Shown here one piece after another: positions 1 to 8,677 of a stretch of DNA of 64,000 bases (the stretch's first letter is position 1; the number at the start of each line of letters is the position of its first letter). The position numbers were made by a program, and so were the translations under genes. The notes beneath the pieces were generated by a model. That model worked only from the letters and a program-made list of their open reading frames with translations, searched no databases and was not told the origin of the DNA. Source of the stretch: Blakeslea trispora (Eukaryota > Mucoromycota > Mucoromycetes > Mucorales > Choanephoraceae); NCBI GenBank assembly GCA_025331445.1, contig JAIWNE010000049.1, positions 62,001 through 126,000 of the forward strand. The letters run 5' to 3'.

Positions 1-138
1 TAAGCGTGCAAATGGTGTACACTCGATATGATATTGACTAGCTTCGCATTGATATTGAACCACCTCATATAGTTTGCACTTGTCTGGAGCATATAGTTTT
101 GCCATCTCTTCTTGCTTTGAAGATGTGTAATGAGCCAT
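1..138 (-). CDS. SOM1-like mitochondrial inner membrane peptidase accessory protein (5' part only)
   Basis: An ATG on the minus strand at 138 opens a frame that runs off the left edge, giving 46 residues. The visible part has the pattern K-L-Y-E-V-V-Q-Y-x-C followed about ten residues later by C-T-P-F-A-R-L. Fungal Som1 proteins have the same layout (a K/L-E-V/L-V-Q-W/Y-x-C motif, then C-x-P-F-x-R-L-F). Som1 is a small cysteine-motif protein of the mitochondrial inner membrane peptidase (IMP) complex, which cleaves sorting signals of intermembrane-space proteins. The full protein is usually under 100 residues, so about half is visible. The gene is divergent from the glycyl-tRNA synthetase gene, with 138 bp between the two starts. 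The assignment rests on a short motif and the end is missing. Confidence 0.6.
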   Translation of the reverse strand, partial: MAHYTSSKQEEMAKLYAPDKCKLYEVVQYQCEASQYHIECTPFARL

Positions 139-276
139 GGTCTTTTTTTAAAAAAAAAAAGAGAAAAAGAGAGCGAGAGAGAGAGGAGCTGCCATATTCC
201 AGGGTCGAAATTGATTTTTTTTAAATCTATATATTGTTTTTTTCTTTACTCTTTTTGATATAAACATATAGATCTT
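139..276. promoter_or_regulatory. Divergent promoter between SOM1-like gene and GlyRS gene
   Basis: Only 138 bp separate the two start codons. The stretch holds an A/T run and a purine-rich GAGA tract (about 150-188) on the plus strand. No clear TATA box was seen. It must serve as 5' region for both genes. Confidence 0.55.
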
Positions 277-1941
277 ATGGCACAACAGTTTCGTACATTA
301 CTTGACTTGTGTCGTCGACGTGGTTTTTTGTACCAATCAGCCGAGATCTATGGTGGTTTACGTGGTGCTTATGATTATGGACCACTTGGTGTCGAACTCA
401 AAAAAAACATCCTAAACTCATGGTGGCGTCGTCACGTTTATTACCGTGACGACGTGGTTGGACTAGACACTAGCATTATTACACCTCATCCAGTACTCAA
501 AGCGTCAGGACACGTAGACGAGTTTACTGATCTGCTTGTTGACTGTACACTGACAAAAGAGCGATTCCGACCCGACAAAGCACCTGCACTCAAGATCGAT
601 AGGCATGGACGCATTCCTATCATTGCACCTGATAAAGATACAGCTCGTGCATGGCAAAAGACGTTGGAGGAACAATTTGCACCCAACGTCAAAATGACAG
701 TAGAAGGAAAGCATATTTACCTCTATACAACACAGGTTACACAAGGCGATCAACAAGGTCGCATTCGATTTGAGATGACCACAGCTGAACAGCCTGCTCT
801 CGAGATTGATTATCACGGCTATGTAGAACCCAATTCAAACTCTCCCTTCTTGACAGCCAGCAGACCCTTCAATTTGATGTTCAAGACTTTCTTGGACCCT
901 ATTGATCCAATTGACCGAGTGATTCAGACAACACTAAAAAAAGAACAAAAGGACACCTCTATCAATAAGATACGCTCAGCTGTAGATGACGTTCTTCGCC
1001 CTAGTACAGTTTATCTTCGACCTGAAACAGCACAAGGTGTCTTTGTAAACTTTGAGCAAGTTGTACGCACCATGAAGACAAAGCCACCTTTTGGTATTGC
1101 TCAAGTAGGCAAATCTTTCCGAAATGAGATTCGACTAGAACATGGGATTTTCAGAACACCAGAATTCGAGCAGATGGAATTAGAGTATTTTGTTGCACCT
1201 TGGGAATCAAAACATTACTTTGAATTTTGGCGAAAGGAGCGATTCAATTGGTGGTTAGAACATGCTTGTCATCCTGAAAACTTCAGACAGCGCGATCATG
1301 CTCAAGATGAAATGGCACATTATGCTACTGGCTGTACAGACGTCGAATACAATTATCCTTGGGGCTGGGGTGAAGTAGAAGGCGTAGCTCATCGTGGAAA
1401 CTATGACTTGACACAACACATCAAGAACACAGGTGCTAATTTCCAGATAGAGGATGAGAATGCACCTACTCCGGAAGACAAGCGTTATGTGCCGCATGTA
1501 GTTGAAAGCTCTTGCGGTCTCAATCGAGCCATGTTGGCCTATCTTTGTGATGCATTCCATCAAGTACAAGATGAAGGTAAAGGCAAACCACCTCGTAATG
1601 TGCTTCGATTGGATCCTCGTTTGGCACCTATCAAATGTGCAGTCATGCCATTGACAGGCAAACAGGAGTTTGATCCCTTAGTACAAAAAGTAGCTCGATC
1701 ATTGCGCCGTAAGGGCTGGTACACAGTTGTAGAATCTCAAAAACTTAAGATTGGCAAACGTTATTATCGTCATGATGAAATTGGTACACCTTGGTGTGTA
1801 ACGGTTGACTATCAAAGTTTAGAGGATGATACAGTCACCATTCGTGACCGAGACTCAGGGGAGCAACACAGATTGCATTGGAACCAAGTAAAAACATTTA
1901 TTGGTGATCAGTTAATAGACAAGGAAGAGAACGAGGAATAG
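277..1941 (+). CDS. Glycine--tRNA ligase, bacterial-type alpha2 class
   Basis: Single-exon gene of 554 residues that charges tRNA-Gly. It is a class II synthetase. Near the N-terminus is the GlyRS signature IYGGLRGAYDYGPLG (about residues 24-38), then SGHVDEF, then YLRPETAQGVFVNF (about 249-262), FRNEIRLEHGIFRTPEFEQM (motif 2 region), the glycine-binding segment GWGEVEGVAHRGNYDL, and a C-terminal anticodon-binding domain with GKRYYRHDEIGTPWCVTVD. The FEQME and GELEG-like segments follow the dimeric bacterial form; the eukaryotic form has different residues at these places and is usually longer (about 650-740). No obvious mitochondrial presequence is seen, so cytosolic or mitochondrial use is open. 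It is intronless although most neighbours have several introns. Start: the first ATG, after a T-rich 5' region. Confidence 0.93.
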   Translation: MAQQFRTLLDLCRRRGFLYQSAEIYGGLRGAYDYGPLGVELKKNILNSWWRRHVYYRDDVVGLDTSIITPHPVLKASGHVDEFTDLLVDCTLTKERFRPDKAPALKIDRHGRIPIIAPDKDTARAWQKTLEEQFAPNVKMTVEGKHIYLYTTQVTQGDQQGRIRFEMTTAEQPALEIDYHGYVEPNSNSPFLTASRPFNLMFKTFLDPIDPIDRVIQTTLKKEQKDTSINKIRSAVDDVLRPSTVYLRPETAQGVFVNFEQVVRTMKTKPPFGIAQVGKSFRNEIRLEHGIFRTPEFEQMELEYFVAPWESKHYFEFWRKERFNWWLEHACHPENFRQRDHAQDEMAHYATGCTDVEYNYPWGWGEVEGVAHRGNYDLTQHIKNTGANFQIEDENAPTPEDKRYVPHVVESSCGLNRAMLAYLCDAFHQVQDEGKGKPPRNVLRLDPRLAPIKCAVMPLTGKQEFDPLVQKVARSLRRKGWYTVVESQKLKIGKRYYRHDEIGTPWCVTVDYQSLEDDTVTIRDRDSGEQHRLHWNQVKTFIGDQLIDKEENEE

Positions 1942-1996
1942 AAATCATGGAAATAAACAAAAACAAAAAGCTAATCTTGTAAATATAAGCCATTTC

Positions 1997-2396
1997 TTAT
2001 GTTAAATCGTCCTCGTCAAAGTCATCCTCAAAATCTATGTAATTCATTGTCAGACAAGAAACCTCAAACAATGCATGACATTTTCTGGTTACCGTTAAAG
2101 AACTTTGTGTGTGGCATTTTAGTTAACATTTGTGTCAAAAGATCATCAGCCTCGCTTTTCTCATCGCCCATGTCGTTAAAACTATGCATAGGTGAAGACG
2201 CGTTGGAGCGATAATCTACCGAGGATTTTTGCATAGGAGCCACTGATATTTCTTTAAAAGGACTCAATGCTTTGGAAGAGAAATCTTCAAAATAAGACTG
2301 TCTAGTATGTTGACTTTCTGCTATACTATTGCGTGCCATGTCTTCGTCTTCATCTTCCATATCTTCAACATCCATAGCAAGATCGTCATCTTCCAT
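1997..2396 (-). CDS. COP9 signalosome subunit 9 (CSNAP/COPS9)-like acidic protein
   Basis: Two exons are inferred: 2396-2093 and 2034-1997, with a 58-bp GT-AG intron (2092-2035) that contains a CTGAC branch-like site. The product is 113 residues. The last exon adds an acidic tail, so the C-terminus reads K-F-F-N-D-F-E-D-D-F-D-E-D-D-L-T. Human COPS9 ends in FFNDFEDLFDDDDIQ, an almost identical pattern. In COPS9 the paired Phe and acidic residues dock it onto the COP9 signalosome, which removes Nedd8 from cullins. The N-terminal two thirds are Ser/Asp/Glu rich and longer than in the human 57-residue protein. Without the intron the frame ends after NGNQKMSCIV and the motif is lost, so the call depends on the splice model. 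Confidence 0.68.
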
Positions 2397-3189
2397 TTCT
2401 ATCGTGTGTATTGTTATTCTGTCTTGCCGCCCTAGTCGACTATTTCTTTCTTTCTTTCTTTACCCTCACTATAAGTTTCCCACTTGTTTTCCTCCATTAT
2501 TGGTGTTTTTTTTTTGAAGAAAAAGAAAGCATTGTAATTATCACTCCGAAATCTGCTTTTTTTTCTAAGAAAAAAAAAGTTGCACAATCGATTTCAAGCA
2601 AAGAGGCCATTGAGTATCCGCAATTTGTGTTGGGCGACATGAGAAAAGCTTAGAATGCAGTTGTATTTAGTAAATTACAAAGGAGAGTAATGAGGGTTGT
2701 TGAAGAGGGGGTTAATACCACTATGAAAAGTAAAATTGTGAGTTGGCACCTATTAGGTAAGGCTCGATTGGAGTCAAACAATCAATGATATCTTGAGCTA
2801 GTCATACTATAAGAACTAAAGAGGGCCTTTAAAAGTTTACGTTTTGATTCGATGTTCAGTACCAAGCATGCTGAATACAATTGCTAACTTTGAATAATGG
2901 TGCATGAACAGTTAACAAACACCGCTGCATTTTTGAAGAATGAGCGCTTCGGCTGGCAATCCAACAAGCTATGCTTCAGCATACTTACTACATGCACACA
3001 ATTACACGGTGCCTATCTCAATTGATTTATCAAAAATAAGACATTTGTAAATAGGAACAAATCTCTTCTTTAAAAATGAGGTTTTTTTTTGAGCTGTCAA
3101 AACAAAGGCAAAATCAAACTCAGTATCATTCTATTTTTTTGTTTTTTTTCTTGTTTAAAAGTTTTCCTGTTCCTTATTGCTTGTACACT
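2397..3189. other. Intergenic region between CSNAP-like and UXT genes
   Basis: About 790 bp between divergent start codons. It contains T-rich and A-rich runs (2500-2580 and 3070-3170) and no coding pattern or RNA gene that I can recognise. It presumably holds both promoters. Confidence 0.5.
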
Positions 3190-3920
3190 ATGGAAGATCC
3201 TGTAAAGAAAGATCTCGGCGCCCTGTTAAAGAAATATGACGAATTCATCACACAGAAGTTAAAGCCTTCACTAAAGAAAGAATTGGACGAGCGTGATGCT
3301 ATCTTCAATTCTATAGCAGAATAGTAAAGTTATTTCCTTAGTGTCTTGAAGACTATACTCTTTCTCACAATCAGAACGACTTTCTTTTTTGTACTTGACT
3401 TATTTGTAGCCAAAAGCTTAATACGCAAATAGAAACCATTCAGCAAAATAACCTCAAGGAACTCAAGACAATGGTCGATCTAGGATCTCAGTTCTATGTG
3501 CAAGCTCATGTGTAGGTAAACATAGTAATATATATATATATGTATAATTATATAGCAGAGTATAACTCTATGACTGAAATGTTTGACGTATGCTAGGCCT
3601 AACACCCAGTATGTTTATGTCAATGTGGGCTTTGGTTTTCATGTGCAATTTACTCTAGAAGAAGCTAAAGCTTTTATAGTTAAGAAGGAAAAGCAGTTAC
3701 AAAGGTATAGATTATATCTACCATGGTTGGAATTCAACTTTCTTACTCTCTATTTAATATCAGTCTTGCTGATAAGCACTCAAAGGAAGCAGATAAGATT
3801 CGAGCACATATCAAAATGGTAAGATCAGCTTCGTTTTCATAAATGTCAGTTTGGCTAACTTTGTACTTTTGGCAGGCCTTGGAAGCTATATCTGAAATTC
3901 TAGTAGGTCAATCTGCTTAA
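3190..3920 (+). CDS. UXT-type prefoldin alpha-like protein
   Basis: Five exons can be traced: 3190-3323, 3410-3511, 3597-3704, 3764-3818 and 3876-3920, joined by GT-AG introns, giving 147 residues. The product has two coiled-coil arms (residues about 5-50 and 100-140) around a beta-hairpin core with MVDLGSQFYVQAHV and YVYVNVGFGFHVQFTLEEA, then a helix with IRAHIKM. Human UXT (157 residues) has the matching order: LYMQVDLGCNFFVDTVV, IYVALGYGFFLELTLAEA and NIKAHIHM. UXT is a prefoldin-like subunit found in R2TP/prefoldin-like assemblies that help build RNA polymerases and PIKK kinases. I chose the ATG at 3190, since the longer frame from 3076 starts in a Phe/Leu run of T-rich leader. Confidence 0.86.
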
Positions 3921-4113
3921 TTGACCCCATTTTATATCAAAATAAACCATTTAATTTGAATCCTTCTTCCTTTCAGCCAAAACCTAGACCTTGACTCAAT
4001 CTTGAGAGCTCCTTGACAGATGAAAAAAAAAAGTCATTTACTGTAATAACAGCATCCCATTCATAAACCCCAATGTCGGCCTTTACCCTATTTCTTCCAG
4101 CAATGCATCTCGA

Positions 4114-4320
4114 TTAATTGACTGTCTTGTTTGTTTCAGAATGAAGGCTGTTCATGATTTTGGTAATCTCAATACACAGCTTTAACTCTGAATGACAAAC
4201 TATTGAGCCTTGCTTTTCTCTACATAACCTAATGACATAATAAAGCAATTTAGCTTTCCAATCCATTAGCTCAACTTTATTCTCTAATTCTTCTGCAAGT
4301 GTGGATCTTTTGACCAACAT
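4114..4320 (-). CDS. Small hypothetical ORF, 68 residues
   Basis: Uninterrupted minus-strand frame with an ATG at 4320 and stop at 4114. It starts only 60 bp after the stop codon of the ABC transporter on the same strand. The sequence is predicted helical and charged, with a segment rich in Glu/Lys (residues 5-25) and three Cys. I do not recognise a family. It could be an independent small gene, a second open frame in the ABC transporter 3' UTR, or chance. It is longer and less biased than most spurious frames here, but the evidence is weak. Confidence 0.3.
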   Translation of the reverse strand: MLVKRSTLAEELENKVELMDWKAKLLYYVIRLCREKQGSIVCHSELKLCIEITKIMNSLHSETNKTVN

Positions 4321-4380
4321 AAGGAACAGAAATAGATAAAGTTACACGAAAAAGAGGATGCTTTTGTTTGTTTTATTGAC

Positions 4381-7300
4381 TTATTTTCTATTCTTGTTCT
4401 TTCTCTTCTTTCTCTTTTTGTTGGCATTGCTACTTGAGGTAGCTGTGTCCGCATTGCTTTCGGTATCTAAGGCATTCTGCTCTTCATTTTGACTCTGCAC
4501 ATCTGATGCTTGTTCTTGAGTATCGCCTGATGGCATATCTTCCTCCTCAGCGTCTAATTCTATTGTTTCTACTTCAGCTGGGGTAGTCTTGATTACCTTC
4601 TGTTCTACTTTATCAACAAGTTCAATGATTTGAGATTCGATTTTCCTAGGTGCATGAACAGGGATTGTTTCTCCTTTGTTGGAGGAAGAGCCACTTTGGC
4701 TATCGTTTAACGTATCGCTTTCATCATGTAATTGTTTCTGCCACATCTCATAATAGACACCACCTAATCATTACACAGTTATTATTTTGACGACTCAAAG
4801 ATATATGTAACTTGCCTTTCTCGCTTTGAATTCCTAATTTGATCAATTCTTCATGGCTTCCAGATTCAACTACTTTACCATCTTTGATACTGTTGTTATT
4901 GTTGTTTTAAAGAACAGAAGTAGAACAATAGGGTTAATGCACCAAGAAAGTAACAAAGGCTATTCATCGCTTACACTAGAATTAAGTCAGCATTCACAAT
5001 AGTAGAGAGACGGTGAGCAACAACTAGTGTAGTACGATCTTTAGTCATGTCTGATAAAGCTTGTTGGATATGTCTTTCGGTAGTACTAATTTAAACATAA
5101 TTCGTTAGTTCTCGGACAATCTAATCTTTTTTAGTGATTAAGCTTACGTATCGAGTGCACTAGTTGCTTCATCTAGTAGGATAATAGGAGGGTTCTTTAG
5201 GATGGTTCTGGCAATAGCAACACGTTGCTGAAAATACGCAAGAAAAAAGAGTAAGTGTCAAAACTCAAGAACTGCGGCTTGACTCACCTTTTCGCCACCA
5301 CTTAAACGAAGACCACGCTCGCCTACCTTAGTGTCATAGCCTAACATTTGAAGAAAGAAAACTTGAACAATCTAATATTAAACAAAAGAAAAAAAAAGCA
5401 TACCATCAGGGAAAGTTTCAATCTTGTCATGAATTTGAGCTGCTTTAGCTGCACGCTTAATTTGACTTTCATCGGCATTGACATCACCATATTGAATGTT
5501 GTAATAGATAGTATCATTAAACAGAACTGTATCTTGAGGCACGACACCAATGTTCTTTCTAAGAGACAACTGAGTTACTTGAGAAACATCTTGTCCATCG
5601 ATATAGACTCGACCGGCACTAGGATCATAAAATCGGAAAAGTAAGCGGAGAATAGTAGATTTACCGCCACCGGAAGGACCAACAAGAGCAACAGTAGCAC
5701 CCTTAGGAATAGTAAATGAAACACCGTCCAAAGCAGTTTGACGTCCGTCATAGGAAAATGTAACATTGTCTATCGAATAAAGTCAGTGAATAGAAAGAAC
5801 AACTTTATAAAGGCGGCGCTTACCAAACACAACATGTCCTTGTGAAACAACCAGTTCTTCTGCATCGGGTGCATCTTGAACAGTTTGAACTTCGTCTAGC
5901 AATTCTAGCATTTTTTCCATGTCAATGAAGTTTGATTGGATCATTCGATAATAAGTACCGAACCAGTGTAACTATGCAAAGCATAAGATGAGTAACAAAC
6001 AAGTGTAACAAACAACAATAACTTACAGGTGTATACAATTGCATCATGTACATGTTAAATGCCACAAAATCACCAGCACTTAATTCACCACTTGAAACTT
6101 CATAAGCAAATAACAAACAACCACTCAGAAGACCACCGGTAATGATAGCATTTTGTGCCAGATTAAGTACATTCAAAGAAACGGAGCTCTTCCAATCAGC
6201 TTCTTGATATTCTAAGATGGCATCCTTGTATCGGTTGATTTCAAAGTTTTCTGCGTTGTAATACTTGACCGTTTCAAAGTTCAAAAGAGAGTCTACAGCC
6301 TTGGTACGAGCATAATTATCCAACTCAATCATACGTCTGCGGTATTTAGTTCGCCATTCAGTGACAGCTACTGTCACATACATATACATGATCATGGTCA
6401 AGAAGACAATTAAACCAAACGAAGGAGCATACATATAAGTTGTGAAGAAGGAAATCAAAATAATGTTGGCCCAGACAGGGAAGATCTGGAACAATATTTG
6501 ATTCAACAAGCTAACAACTGAGCTAGTGCCTCGATCCATGACTCGCAATACTTCACCTGTCTTGCGACTGATATGAAATCCCAAAGATAAACTGTGCAAA
6601 TGGCTGAAAGTCTTTAATGAGATCTCTCTTGTAGTGAATTGTCCAATAGGAATCCAAAGCCAATTTTGGATAGCTTGAAGAAGGCCCGACTAAATTAAAA
6701 AAAAATTAAAACTTGAACATCAAATATCAAAAAGAAAGACTTACACCTCCTTGAAGGAATTTGAGACCGATGTAAAACAAGACAGGAATCCAAGGAAATT
6801 GGCCTTCTTTGAGGTTGTCTACAATTTGACCGATTTGACGTGGTGCAAGCAAATTAACAGCAAACCCAAGGATCATAATAACAAAGCATAGAACAACATA
6901 TAACTGCAATTTCAGATTTCCATGGGGCCAAATAAATGGCAGCAATTTCTGCATCTTGTCGATAAACCCACTAAAGGGACTGAGTTCTTTCTTGGATGTA
7001 TCAATCGCTTCCACTTCGACTACACCATACTGTCTATTCTGAGTTGAAGTCAAAAGAGGAGAAGTTTCGGAAGCCTCTTGAATAGTACTGTGATTGGTAC
7101 CGAATAAATGAGCAATTGACAAAAGTACGATGATGACTTCTACGATATATCGGATTACGAATATGCCCAATAAAAAATGGTCGTATATTGTCAATTTTGT
7201 ATCTAGCAGAAAATTTTTGTTTAGCTCTTCTTTAGCTGTTTGTACATCACACCTCCAGTCATTCCTCCTTCATATCTATCCTTTCTCGAAAACCAATCCA

Positions 7301-7910
7301 TTCTTTGCTTCTTTTTTTTTAGGTCGAAACTCCCATTTTTTTTTTTGCTCTTTTTTTGTGTGTGTGTATTATCACTTTTACAAGTGTATTCATTCTTTTC
7401 AAGAATGTGAAATATAACAAAATAAGATGATTTACCTGGCTCTGGTTTAACAATAGTCATGGCCCATAACCATCCCACCAAAGTGTCACTACAAACAGCC
7501 AGGATCCAAAAGAGATACTGAGTCCAATACCATTTTCCAAATTGTTGAGTTTCGTCAGCAAGGGCAAACAAACTCAATGCCCATGCTAGCCAAGAAATAC
7601 CGACATAGATAGCCAGTACAGATGATGTCCAATACTGCTCGAGAACAGCTCTAGTAACAATGACAGTTGCATCAGCAATCAATGTGATCATTACGACAAA
7701 GCACAAGAAAACCAAAAACTTCGAGAAAGCTGTCAGGTGTCTGCTAATGATAGGAGAATCATTGCTAGAATGATGGTTGTGAAGGTAGCGGGGAATGCCA
7801 AAGATGAGAAGGACAGCAATCAAAATACTTGGGCCAATTACAAAAGGTGTAGACCAAGTGAATTGATCTACTGAATAAAATGGTGGAAACAAACTTGGCT
7901 TATTCACCAT
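4381..7910 (-). CDS. ABCB6/HMT1-type half ABC transporter
   Basis: About ten exons give roughly 940 residues. The N-terminus (from 7910) carries several extra membrane helices before the core, as in Hmt1/ABCB6. The transmembrane domain follows, with [20 protein letters not shown] and an ATM1-like [19 protein letters not shown] segment. The nucleotide-binding domain has Walker [10 protein letters not shown], signature [16 protein letters not shown], Walker [13 protein letters not shown] and the H-loop VVAHRLST. The [10 protein letters not shown] and [14 protein letters not shown] segments are typical of the ATM1/ABCB6/HMT1 branch. Such proteins sit in vacuolar or mitochondrial membranes and move heavy-metal-thiol conjugates, porphyrins or glutathione species. 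The first intron (about 7434-7205) is long for this window. The C-terminal tail after the NBD is acidic, then ends in a Lys/Arg/Asn-rich stretch, which is unusual. Substrate cannot be told from sequence. Confidence 0.9.
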
Positions 7911-8164
7911 TTGAGTTATATACAAACAGTTTTTTTTTATCTTTGTATATGTATGTGCAAATTTATATATGTACACAAAAACTGATAAAAAAATGTAGAG
8001 CCTAAGTATAGGCTGAAAGATTATATATATAAGAAAAGAGAGAGAGCAAAAAAAACGAAAGAAAAAAAAGGAGAAAGTATACAAAAAAAAAATCTAAAGA
8101 CTAAAAAAAAAAGCGGGGACTAAATATACAGGAAAAAAAAAGGAAAAGAGAGGAAAAAAGGGGA

Positions 8165-8677
8165 CTACAACCTAAGTGGAACAACTGGCCATAGCACTAT
8201 ATCATCACCCTGACTGGAACAACTGGCCAAATAAGCTGAATTTAACATATCTTCTTTCATTTTGAGCTCTGATCCTTCAGTAGGGTGTGGTCTTGTCAAT
8301 ACCAAGCTGGTAGCGGGAGCCTCTATTCCTCCGCTTACCAGCACACTTGACTCACCATATTGCCAACCTTCCATTCCTTTTGTTTCTAGATCATCCATTC
8401 TTAGACGCTCTTGCTCACGCTCCTTTCGATATGCCTCTGAAAAATTGAGGATCTCAATAGCCTCTTTTGACAGTATTTGATCTGAATAATCTTCGACTAG
8501 TTCTTCCGATGCTTGCTGATCTATCTGCTCTTCTTCCCATGTCTCTTGACCGTAGTCTGTATAATAAGTGTCATCATGCACTTGATGTGCTTGCTCAAAG
8601 AGCATGGCATGCCAATATTGTTGTTGCTTAGGGCTAAAGTGCTTCTGATGGAACTCGCCGAAGCCTAATCGATTCAT
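8165..8677 (-). CDS. Gemin8-like SMN complex protein
   Basis: Single-exon frame of 170 residues. Three landmarks match Gemin8 in order: an N-terminal Q-Q-Y-W-H-A-M segment (human ARYWQHYHQAM), a charged helix SEAYRKEREQERLRMDDLE in the middle (human [21 protein letters not shown]), and the terminal LWPVVPLRL (human YWPVIPLKF). A G-x-E-A-P segment and a small-residue helix before the end also line up. Gemin8 binds the Gemin6/Gemin7 pair and SMN in the complex that loads Sm cores onto spliceosomal snRNAs. It is missing in budding yeast. Human Gemin8 is about 240 residues, so this one is shorter. The fit is by motif order and not by alignment score. The snurportin gene at 48 kb belongs to the same pathway. 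Confidence 0.72.
   Translation of the reverse strand: MNRLGFGEFHQKHFSPKQQQYWHAMLFEQAHQVHDDTYYTDYGQETWEEEQIDQQASEELVEDYSDQILSKEAIEILNFSEAYRKEREQERLRMDDLETKGMEGWQYGESSVLVSGGIEAPATSLVLTRPHPTEGSELKMKEDMLNSAYLASCSSQGDDIVLWPVVPLRL

Noticed and set aside
3076..3189. N-terminal extension of UXT starting at 3076
   Set aside because: Phe/Leu run from T-rich leader; family starts fit ATG 3190.
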